From Verrucomicrobium spinosum DSM 4136 = JCM 18804 (lineage in GTDB: Bacteria; Verrucomicrobiota; Verrucomicrobiia; Verrucomicrobiales; Verrucomicrobiaceae): 64,000 bases of DNA. Of this stretch, positions 7,897 to 15,191 are shown piece by piece. The notes beneath the pieces were generated by a model. That model saw nothing but the letters and a program-made list of their open reading frames with translations, had not been told where the DNA came from and did not search any database. Every line of letters begins with the position of its first letter. Position 1 is the stretch's first letter. A program made the position numbers and the translations under genes. The stretch lies in NCBI RefSeq assembly GCF_000172155.1, contig NZ_ABIZ01000001.1:3753105-3817104 (forward strand), given 5' to 3'.

Positions 7897-9123
7897 CTAT
7901 CTCTTTTGACCTCCCACGTCCGGCAGGAATGCCGTCAGCAGGCCGATCAGCGGCAGATAGGCGCACACTTGATACACATAATTGATGCTGGTGTGGTCAG
8001 CCAAATTGCCCAGCAGGGCAGAGCCAATGCCGCCCATCCCAAAGGCGAAGCCGAAGAAGAGGCCGGAGATCATGCCCACCTTGCCCGGCACCAGTTCCTG
8101 GGCATACACCAGAATGGCGGAGAAGGCGGAGGACAGCACCAGCCCGATGACCACGCTCAACACAGCGGTCGTGTACAATCCGGCATGCGGCAGCCAGAGA
8201 GTGAAGGGAGCCACGCCCAGAATGGAGGCCCAGATCACACGCTTGCGACCGAAGCGGTCACCCACCGGGCCACCCAGGATCGTCCCGGCTGCCACGGCGA
8301 ACAGGAACACGAACAGGTAGATCTGTGCGCTCTGCACCGGCAGATGGAAGCGGTCCATCAAGTAGAAGGTGTAATAGCTGGTCATGCTGGCCAGGTAGAA
8401 GTACTTCGAGAAGATCAACGCTCCCAGAATCGTCAGCGACCACACCACGGTGGAGGTGGGAAGCGCCGCATGAGCTGATTCCAGAGATTTCGCGGACTTG
8501 CGGTGTACCCGATGCAGATTGCGGGCCTGCCACAGGCCCACGTTCCACAACACGGCCACTCCCAGAAATGCCACCACAGAGAACCAGGCGATGGAGCCCT
8601 GACCGTGCGGCACAATGATCAAGGCGGCCAGCAAGGGTCCAATGGAGCTGCCAGCGTTCCCACCCACTTGGAACAGGGATTGCGCGAGGCCGCGGCGACG
8701 TCCCGCTGCCATATGAGCAATCCGGGAGGCTTCAGGGTGGAAGATGGCAGAACCCATGCCCACCAACGCGGCGGAGCCCAGAATGGAGGCAAAACTGCCG
8801 GCCATGGAGAGGGCCACCAGACCGCACAGGGTCAGCCCCATGCCGATGGGCAATGAGAACGGCAGGCTGCGCTTGTCGGTGTACCAGCCCACCAGGGGCT
8901 GCAACAGGGATGCCGTGACCTGGAAAGCAAAGGTGATCATCCCGAGCTGGCTGAAGGTGAGGTGATACGACTCTTTCAGCAGGGGGTAGATGGAGACGAG
9001 GAGCGCCTGGATGGTGTCGTTCAGCAGGTGGGAAAAGCTGATGGCGAACAGCACAGCATACACGGTCGTTTCCGCCGTTCGCAGGGTAGGCGACGGCATG
9101 TCTTCATTGCAGGTGGATTCCAT
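7897..9123 (-). CDS. fsr: MFS exporter, fosmidomycin-resistance (Fsr) type
   Basis: 408 residues with about twelve membrane segments. The LNDTIQALLVSIYPLLKES stretch in the first helix pair, YTDKRSLPFSLPIGM, and SAIFHPEASRIAHMAAGRRRG followed by QSLFQVGGNAGSS are characteristic of the Fsr branch of the major facilitator superfamily. These are proton-driven exporters first known from fosmidomycin resistance in E. coli, though natural substrates are poorly known. It lies downstream of, and on the same strand as, the AraC regulator, separated by 64 bp, so the two may be co-transcribed. An internal ATG at 9099 is an alternative start. Confidence 0.85.
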   Translation of the reverse strand: MESTCNEDMPSPTLRTAETTVYAVLFAISFSHLLNDTIQALLVSIYPLLKESYHLTFSQLGMITFAFQVTASLLQPLVGWYTDKRSLPFSLPIGMGLTLCGLVALSMAGSFASILGSAALVGMGSAIFHPEASRIAHMAAGRRRGLAQSLFQVGGNAGSSIGPLLAALIIVPHGQGSIAWFSVVAFLGVAVLWNVGLWQARNLHRVHRKSAKSLESAHAALPTSTVVWSLTILGALIFSKYFYLASMTSYYTFYLMDRFHLPVQSAQIYLFVFLFAVAAGTILGGPVGDRFGRKRVIWASILGVAPFTLWLPHAGLYTTAVLSVVIGLVLSSAFSAILVYAQELVPGKVGMISGLFFGFAFGMGGIGSALLGNLADHTSINYVYQVCAYLPLIGLLTAFLPDVGGQKR

Positions 9124-9187
9124 AACCCCGCCAACTTCTTGGATCTGGCGAGAGACGCAAAATCACTGGCAGGTGAGAAGTTGTATT

Positions 9188-10078
9188 TCAGTGGTACTTT
9201 TCTCGGATTTGGTCTCTGAAGGATTCTGGAGCGGAGCCGGCATACCTCCGGAAGAAGCGGCTGAAATAGGAGGGATCGTGAAAGCCGAGGTCGTAGCCGA
9301 TCTCGGAGACGCTCAAGTCGGAATGCAGCAGCAGGCGTTTGGCATCCAGCAGGCGGCGTTGGCGGATGATGTCCCCGGCCGACCGTCCGGTCTGCTCGTG
9401 AACGATGTCGTTGAGATGGTTGGCGCTCACGCCCAGAATTTCAGCATAACCTCCCACGGTGGTTATTTCTTTGAATCGCTGTTCAACGGAGAGAAGAAAG
9501 TGCCGCACCAGTTGTCCGGCCCGTGACGCCTCCTTATGGGGATGCAGCCGTGCGTACAGCCGGTTTACCCGAACCAGGAAAAGACGCAGAATGGAACGCA
9601 TGGCGTCTGCTGCGTCCGGGAGCGCAGCGTCAAACTCAGACTGCAAGAGTGGAACCAGCGGCAGAATACCATCAGAATCTCCGTCTGGAATCTGTAGCAG
9701 CGCCGCGACATCCACCGAGAAGAAGAACGGGTAGTCGTACAGGACGCTCGGCGGCGTGGACCGGAGATCGAAGAACTCCTGGGAGAACGAAAGGGTGGTG
9801 CCTCCCAAATTGTCACTGGGACGAACGGTGTGCACCTGACCTGGACTTAGGAAGACAAGGGTATTGCCGCTCACCCGGTATTCCTGGAAATCATGCATCA
9901 CCTGCGCCTGTCCTTGCAGAATGAAGATTTGGAAGAACTCGTGGTAGTGGGGCTGGAGCCGCTCGGGATCCATGCGCACCGAGTCCATGAAAGGCACGAC
10001 CACCACGCCCTGCTGTCGCAGTTCGGCCTGACCTGTTGCGGTCATGCCGTAGTGGGGAATGGACTCTCGCCGGATCAT
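9188..10078 (-). CDS. AraC-family transcriptional regulator
   Basis: 296 residues. The N-terminal half is a cupin sensor domain (HYHEFFQIFILQGQAQV, then VFLSPGQVHTVRPSD). The last 100 residues form the two helix-turn-helix AraC domain, with GVSANHLNDIVHEQTGRSA and GYDLGFHDPSYFSRFFRRYAG. The ligand is unknown. I chose ATG 10078, which has GGTGGGA 7 bp upstream; a TTG at 10120 would add 14 residues. It is divergent from the diiron/desaturase operon across about 90 bp and in tandem with the Fsr exporter, so either or both may be its targets. Confidence 0.85.
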   Translation of the reverse strand: MIRRESIPHYGMTATGQAELRQQGVVVVPFMDSVRMDPERLQPHYHEFFQIFILQGQAQVMHDFQEYRVSGNTLVFLSPGQVHTVRPSDNLGGTTLSFSQEFFDLRSTPPSVLYDYPFFFSVDVAALLQIPDGDSDGILPLVPLLQSEFDAALPDAADAMRSILRLFLVRVNRLYARLHPHKEASRAGQLVRHFLLSVEQRFKEITTVGGYAEILGVSANHLNDIVHEQTGRSAGDIIRQRRLLDAKRLLLHSDLSVSEIGYDLGFHDPSYFSRFFRRYAGSAPESFRDQIREKYH

Positions 10079-10111
10079 CGGTTCGTCCCACCATGCTTGT
10101 CTCGCCGGATG

Positions 10112-10122
10112 ATTTGTCAAAT
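10112..10122. promoter_or_regulatory. Small palindrome between AraC gene and lipid-type operon
   Basis: ATTTG-T-CAAAT at 10112-10122 lies in the divergent intergenic space, with a second short inverted repeat GGTGT-ATTG-ACACC at 10153-10166 just before the operon's first ATG. Either could be a regulator site. Both are short enough to be chance. Confidence 0.3.
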
Positions 10123-10167
10123 GACTGAGGATGAACGGTCACATCGGACAAAGGTGTATTGACACCC

Positions 10168-10926
10168 ATGGCGAAATCACGAAGACTTTGTGGCATGAGT
10201 GCTGGAAGCATCGGTTCCCCCGTCGATCATCCGCCGTCGCACGCCACAGCTCCGCATATTCTGGCTGCTGCCAGGGCGGTGTTGGCAGAGCGCCCCATCA
10301 TCACCCAGTCGTACTTCACACGTCTGAGGGATGGTTCCATGTCCTATGCGGAGTTCGTCCGTTCCCAACAGCAGTTTTATTTCGCGGTGCGGTATTTTTC
10401 CCGTCCGATTGCTGCCCTGGTTTCGCGCTGTCCGGATTCCTCCATGCGGATGAATCTTGTGGAGAATCTGGCGGAGGAGCAGGGCGGCTTTTTACCTTCC
10501 CATGCCCATGATCGTACCTTCCTAAGCTTCCTGGAGAGCCTGGGTGCCGCAGCTCCCGAAAAGGAGGGGCCGGAGGTGAGGGCCTTCAATTGCGCCCTGC
10601 TCGGGTCCTGTTATGGAGAGGACCTGGAGATGGCATTTGCTTGCTTGGGAATCATAGAGCTGGCCTTCGCAGAGATATCCGCCTGGATCGCCAGCGCTGT
10701 GGTGGATCGCGGGTGGATCGCTCCGGACCGGCTGGTTCACTATGCCTTGCACGCGGAACTGGATCATCGGCATGCCGAGGAGTGCTTTGTGGTCATAGAG
10801 CCAAGGTGGGAGGAGTCATTGTCCCGGAGACAAGCCATCCAGCATGGCCTTGAGCTCGGGCGTTATCTTTTCTCCCGTCTATATGTGGATCTGGACGCGT
10901 TGAACCCTGCACTGGCCGACGAATGA
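10168..10926 (+). CDS. Haem-oxygenase-like diiron oxidase (HDO / TenA-PqqC fold)
   Basis: 252-residue all-helical protein of the iron-containing redox enzyme group within the haem-oxygenase-like fold. Candidate metal ligands fall in the order known for this group: an ENLAEEQGG helix (E103/E104), SHAHD (H112, H114), a middle acidic helix ELAFAE (E164, E169), and HAELDHRHAEE (H195, E197, D199, H200, H202, E204). Members include UndA (fatty-acid decarboxylase), SznF and CADD, all O2-activating diiron oxygenases. Its stop overlaps the next start (ATGA), implying translational coupling with a desaturase, so a fatty acyl or lipid substrate is a reasonable inference. Alternative start at 10195. Confidence 0.75.
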   Translation: MAKSRRLCGMSAGSIGSPVDHPPSHATAPHILAAARAVLAERPIITQSYFTRLRDGSMSYAEFVRSQQQFYFAVRYFSRPIAALVSRCPDSSMRMNLVENLAEEQGGFLPSHAHDRTFLSFLESLGAAAPEKEGPEVRAFNCALLGSCYGEDLEMAFACLGIIELAFAEISAWIASAVVDRGWIAPDRLVHYALHAELDHRHAEECFVVIEPRWEESLSRRQAIQHGLELGRYLFSRLYVDLDALNPALADE

Positions 10927-11903
10927 ACGGGAAGCAGTATCACCCCAGGCTGAGTGCTCAACTCGCCCGGGAATTACATGAGCATCAGCCCATGCGCCAC
11001 TATGCCCGGATGGGGTGTTTTGTGGCGATCTATGCAGCCGGTGCGGGCGCGGCATGGTGGTGCTCTGCATTTGTGGCATCACAACCTGCGTGGTGGTTGC
11101 TAATGCTGCCTTTCTATCTGGCAGCGGCCGGGGCGTTGCACGGGATCAGTCTGTTCACTCACGAAGCCGTGCACCAGACGCTCTCCTCGCATCCGGCCTG
11201 GAATCGAATTTTGGGTGCGGTCTGCGCCATCCCCGTCTTGCAGAATTGCTCTGCCTACCGGGTGTTGCACCTGCGGCATCACCATCACCTGGGTGAGGGC
11301 GGGGATCCTGATCATTATGCAAACTACACCCGGTGGTCGTGGATGGTGTCGGTGTTGAACTGGTTGAGGCTGCTCGTGGGGTATCCAGTGTACATCGTTG
11401 CCATCCCGATTCTCGGATTCAAACATGGATCAAGCCGGGATCGCGTGGGCATCCTGCTGGAACTGGCCGCCACTTTAGCGCTGGGGATGGTGTTGCTGTT
11501 GGCTCCTTTACCCGAGGGCCTGTTGTGGCATGGCTGGTTGGTGCCCATGATCATCATCAATTTCATGGTCAATGTGCGGGGCATGAGTCAGCACACACTG
11601 CTGCCGGAGGCGACAGATGAGGTGCGGGGGACGCGGAGCATTCTTACTGGTCCCGTGGTTTCCTTCTTCATGTGCCATGAGAACCTTCATCTCGAGCACC
11701 ACCTCTATCCCGGAGTGCCGTGGTACCATCTGCCCAAGGTGCATCAGGCGCTCCGTCCGCAGCTGGCGGCCATGGGGGCACCGTACATCGGGTCGTACTC
11801 GGCCTTTGTTTTGAGGTTTATGCGCTATACTGTGAATCGAGGCCGTACGGGGGCCTGTGATGTGGGCCGGCTATCGGCCGGGGACGACGGGAGGAAATCA
11901 TGA
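10923..11903 (+). CDS. Membrane fatty-acid desaturase
   Basis: 326 residues with the three histidine boxes of the membrane diiron desaturase/hydroxylase family: HEAVH (80-84), HLRHHHH (116-122) and HENLHLEHH (252-260), plus a conserved SQHTLLPE near residue 224. Two hydrophobic hairpins (about 30-75 and 140-210) embed it in the membrane. It introduces a double bond or hydroxyl into an acyl chain or related lipid using O2 and reduced electron carrier. It overlaps both neighbours by 4 bp (ATGA junctions), the clearest sign that the cluster is one operon. The exact substrate and regiochemistry are unknown. Confidence 0.85.
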   Translation: MNGKQYHPRLSAQLARELHEHQPMRHYARMGCFVAIYAAGAGAAWWCSAFVASQPAWWLLMLPFYLAAAGALHGISLFTHEAVHQTLSSHPAWNRILGAVCAIPVLQNCSAYRVLHLRHHHHLGEGGDPDHYANYTRWSWMVSVLNWLRLLVGYPVYIVAIPILGFKHGSSRDRVGILLELAATLALGMVLLLAPLPEGLLWHGWLVPMIIINFMVNVRGMSQHTLLPEATDEVRGTRSILTGPVVSFFMCHENLHLEHHLYPGVPWYHLPKVHQALRPQLAAMGAPYIGSYSAFVLRFMRYTVNRGRTGACDVGRLSAGDDGRKS

Positions 11904-13024
11904 CCGCAGGTGCCAAGCTGCCGCCACCGGATGCCTGGGCTGTGGAAGCCGCCACATGGCCCCTGGCGTTTGCTCAGGTGCGGGAGGACCCCCGCGTGGA
12001 TCTGGAGGTGATCCGATTGCTCCCGCCTCGCGCGGAGGTGGTGATGATCGCCTCAGGGGGTGAGACGGCAGTCTGTCTGGAAAGGCACGGCCTGGGGCGG
12101 CTCACCCTTGTGGACATCAATCCTGCGCAATTGGCTCTGGCGAAGCTCAAGCGGCATCTGGCAAGGCAGCACGCTGTTGTCTTCTCCCTGCCTTTGCTCG
12201 GACATGCCAGCATGCCTCCAGGGGCCAGGCAGGTGGCGCTCTCCGCGCTGCTGGATACGTTGGAACTCGACAGGGGAATTCTGGGCCCGTTGGAAGGAGT
12301 GGCAGCGCTGGGTCCGGATCATGTCGGGCGCTATGAAATTACTTTTGCAGAATTGTGGAAGGAGCTTTCGGCCGATCCGGAGACTTTGCAGGTGCTGCTC
12401 ATGTCCGACCGGATGCCTGGGGCCGTGGAACAGTTGGGACCCGAGACCCAGTTGGGGCAACTGCTGGAGCAGGCTCTGAGCAGGGTCATGAGTCTGCAGA
12501 ATCTGGTCTGTCTCTTTGGAGAAGAGGCCACGAGAAATCCCCGCCAGCCTTTTGACCGGCATTTTGCAACGCGGCTGCGGGCCAATGCGAGGCGCGGTTT
12601 TGCCGCGGAGAACCCCTTCCTCTGGCAGATGCTGGTGGGCATGTTTCCTCCTGCGCAGCCCTATGACTGGCTGCTGCCGGGGCCACTTTCCTCCCAGGTG
12701 GACTGGCTGCCTGCTGACCGCATCCAGTATCTTCCGGGCAGGATGAATGAGGTGCTGGAGAACCTGCCGGATGCGAGTGCAGATTTCATCCACTTGTCGA
12801 ACATCCTGGACTGGCTTTCTCCGGAAGTGGCTACTGCCAGCCTAAAGAGCGTGGCCCGAGTGTTGCGTCGGGGCGGGCGGGTGCTCGTTCGCCAGTTGAA
12901 TTCCTCGCTGGAAATCCCCGCCCTGCATGCAGGGTTGCAGTGGGACGCCGCTCTTGGGGCGAGCCTTCATGCCAGAGACCGCAGTTTCTTCTATACTGCG
13001 ATTCACGTGGGAAGAAAGGAGTGA
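11900..13024 (+). CDS. DUF3419 / BtaA-like S-adenosylmethionine 3-amino-3-carboxypropyl transferase
   Basis: 374 residues similar to BtaA, which moves the 3-amino-3-carboxypropyl group of SAM to diacylglycerol to make the homoserine headgroup of betaine lipids. Family marks seen here are FAQVREDPRVDLEVI (24-38), the SAM-site loop MIASGGETAVCLE and VDINPAQLALAKLK (71-84). A late LSNILDWLSPE plus RGGRVLVRQLNSS finish the methyltransferase-like fold. The partner methyltransferase BtaB that would complete a betaine lipid is absent. Instead a GNAT gene follows 1 bp later, so the product may be a different aminolipid or amino-acid conjugate. Acceptor unknown. Confidence 0.75.
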   Translation: MTAGAKLPPPDAWAVEAATWPLAFAQVREDPRVDLEVIRLLPPRAEVVMIASGGETAVCLERHGLGRLTLVDINPAQLALAKLKRHLARQHAVVFSLPLLGHASMPPGARQVALSALLDTLELDRGILGPLEGVAALGPDHVGRYEITFAELWKELSADPETLQVLLMSDRMPGAVEQLGPETQLGQLLEQALSRVMSLQNLVCLFGEEATRNPRQPFDRHFATRLRANARRGFAAENPFLWQMLVGMFPPAQPYDWLLPGPLSSQVDWLPADRIQYLPGRMNEVLENLPDASADFIHLSNILDWLSPEVATASLKSVARVLRRGGRVLVRQLNSSLEIPALHAGLQWDAALGASLHARDRSFFYTAIHVGRKE

Positions 13025-13025
13025 G

Positions 13026-13985
13026 ATGGAGGTGTTGTGCTTTCAGCATGCAGTTCCCTCTGGGCTGGAGCGGACGTTGCAGGAGTTCGAGGAACAATTT
13101 TCCTACCCGCTCGGAGAAGGGGAGTCGTTTCACGTGTCCCATGGCGGCAGATACTTGAACTTCTTCCACGCCATGGGACAGGCCAGCCTCTGTGTCGCCA
13201 TGAGACGGGAACAGGTGTTGGGTACCTTGGTGGGAGTGCGGCGGCCCATGAGGCTGGCGGACGGGCGGGTGGTCGCGGCCACCTATGTGTGTGATCTCAA
13301 GGTGGCGTCTGGAGGGCTTCGTGGCCGGGTTTTGTTGGGCCTGGGCAGGGCCTTGGAGGCGGTGTGGCGGGAGGCCGGTGGGGGCCCCGGGTATGGAGTG
13401 GTGATGCAGGGGACCGCGCAAGCGCCCAATGCCTACACAGGGAGAGGCCTGCTTCCCGGATTCACGAGCGTGGCGGATCTGGTGATTTTCAGATTGCCAG
13501 TTCAAGGAGTCGAGACGCTGGATGAAGAGGTACGCGTGGTGGATCTTGCAGAGGCGCAGCGGGGATTCACTGAGTTGACCGTGAGCGGAATCGTCCCCAT
13601 TGGAGGAACGCCCTCGAATCGGTCCTCTATGAATCCCGTGCCTCTGGTCTTGGGAGATCCGGTGCGCGCATCTGGCGTGGTCGAGGACACCCGGCTGGGG
13701 AAGAGACTGGTCGTCAGCGGGGGGCAGGAGATGAAAGCGGCGCACCTGTCTCACTTTGCGTTCCGTTCCGCCGGGGATGGCGCGCGCTTGATTCGTGCTG
13801 CTTTGTCTGAGTCGGATCGTTGCGGGTTCCCCTCGCTGTTCGTCTGCGTGCCCGCCGCAAGGGCGGACGCGTTGCAGAAGTGTCTGGCGGATCTCAAGCC
13901 TACGGTGGCCCCGGCGGCGGTGTATGCGCATGACGCTGGGATGAATGGCGGGGCCGACTGGTGGGTGCATTCCTCGGAGATCTGA
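13026..13985 (+). CDS. GNAT-fold acyltransferase-like protein
   Basis: 319 residues, begun at the ATG one base after the DUF3419 stop. The pattern FHVSHGGRYLNFFHAMGQ, VLGTLVGVRRPM and TYVCDLKVASGGLRGRVLLGLGRALE resembles the beta4-alpha3 acyl-CoA binding region of GNAT N-acyltransferases. A second, weaker half follows to the C-terminus. In the operon it could acylate the amino group created by the DUF3419 enzyme; that is inference. The assignment rests on motif pattern only, so the function is tentative. Last gene of the overlapping set; a gap of 78 bp separates it from the next gene. Confidence 0.6.
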   Translation: MEVLCFQHAVPSGLERTLQEFEEQFSYPLGEGESFHVSHGGRYLNFFHAMGQASLCVAMRREQVLGTLVGVRRPMRLADGRVVAATYVCDLKVASGGLRGRVLLGLGRALEAVWREAGGGPGYGVVMQGTAQAPNAYTGRGLLPGFTSVADLVIFRLPVQGVETLDEEVRVVDLAEAQRGFTELTVSGIVPIGGTPSNRSSMNPVPLVLGDPVRASGVVEDTRLGKRLVVSGGQEMKAAHLSHFAFRSAGDGARLIRAALSESDRCGFPSLFVCVPAARADALQKCLADLKPTVAPAAVYAHDAGMNGGADWWVHSSEI

Positions 13986-14063
13986 GGCAAACAATCGTGG
14001 GAGACTCGAGGGCGGGGTTCGTGGTAAGTTTGCAGGGATTTTCCCAAGCTGACCCAACCTCCC

Positions 14064-15041
14064 ATGATCGTTCCCGAATACTGGGCAGAAGCCCGCCTCC
14101 AGACCAAGGAAGATGGCCGCCAGATCACCATCAGGCGGTTCGGGTGGTCTGATGACAGCCAGGAGGCTGCTGAGGCCATGGCTCAAGAGCGGGCGGCAGA
14201 AGCCATGCGGCGGGCCCGTGCTGGCGAAAAGCTGGACAGGCGGGAGTTCAAAACGCCCTACAACGGTGCGGATGGGGTGCCGATCCGGGAGGAGATCCTG
14301 GCCCGACATGGCGATGTGGTCATCACCCGGAATTCCTATGGAGCTCCCTGCCTGAATACTCCAGACGTCCTGTTTCTGGATGTGGACTTCGAGGAGAAGG
14401 CGGGATGCGGGCTGATGGTGAGAATCTGGCAGTTGCTGGCTCTGATCGTGGTGTCGTACGCCATCTTCGAGCGATCATGGAAGTACGCGGCGATCGGTTT
14501 GGCTATCTCAGCGGCCCTGGCTCCTATGGTGGCATCCTTTCTGAAAAAGACCTGGATCCGCTGGAGCGGGGGAGTGGAGAAAGTGGCGAGGAAGCGGATT
14601 AACCACTTCCTGAAGGCTCACCCAGACTGGAATCTGCGGGTGTACCGGACTCCGGCGGGATTTCGGCTGTTGGCATTGCATCGCACCTTCCAGTCGGATG
14701 ATCCGGAGGTGGAGTCCGCCTTCAAATCCCTGGATGTGGATGAGATGTACGCCAGGATGTGCCGGAACCAGCGCTGTTTCCGGGCAAGGGTGGGACCCAA
14801 GCCTTGGCGAATCGGCATTGGCGATCACCTTCGTCCGCGCCCCGGGGTGTGGCCTGTGCATCCGGACCGGCTGCCCCTCCGCCAGAAGTGGCTGGAACGC
14901 TACCATGCCAAAGCGCCGGGCTTTGCCTCGTGTCAGTTCGTGGAAGACCTTGGCAGCGGGGTGATTGATGCAAAAGTCGCCTCGGTGGCGAAGGTGCATG
15001 ATGAACTCAGTCGCGCCCACTCAGGTCTGACCCCGGCCTGA
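14064..15041 (+). CDS. Membrane-anchored protein of unknown function
   Basis: 325 residues. A soluble N-terminal part ends in an acidic hydrophobic motif LFLDVD (103-108). Then come two membrane helices (about 121-136 and 142-160), and a C-terminal domain with VYRTPAGFRLLALHRTF (193-209) and a basic C-X3-C-rich patch MCRNQRCFRARVGPKPWR. I do not recognise a named family. The hhhDhD motif followed later by a strand ending in His is loosely like archaeo-eukaryotic primase catalytic strands, but the inserted membrane pair argues against it. It stands on the same strand as the upstream operon and could be its fifth gene. Confidence 0.65.
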   Translation: MIVPEYWAEARLQTKEDGRQITIRRFGWSDDSQEAAEAMAQERAAEAMRRARAGEKLDRREFKTPYNGADGVPIREEILARHGDVVITRNSYGAPCLNTPDVLFLDVDFEEKAGCGLMVRIWQLLALIVVSYAIFERSWKYAAIGLAISAALAPMVASFLKKTWIRWSGGVEKVARKRINHFLKAHPDWNLRVYRTPAGFRLLALHRTFQSDDPEVESAFKSLDVDEMYARMCRNQRCFRARVGPKPWRIGIGDHLRPRPGVWPVHPDRLPLRQKWLERYHAKAPGFASCQFVEDLGSGVIDAKVASVAKVHDELSRAHSGLTPA

Positions 15042-15191
15042 CCGCTTCCTCCTGAGAGAGATTCCTGAAAGAAGGGACGTCTTTTGGCGGTTGCGACAGA
15101 CGAAAAAAACAGGTGATTTCTGTCCAACACAATGGGCGAAATTGCCTTCTTCTCCCGTGCGGCCCGTTCGCTTATCGGCCGGATGACTTTC

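Noticed and set aside
12831-14309. Long minus-strand open frame of 492 codons
   Set aside because: It runs antisense through the DUF3419, GNAT and membrane-protein genes. Its translation is rich in Pro, His, Arg and Gln with no domain, typical of a GC-rich shadow frame.
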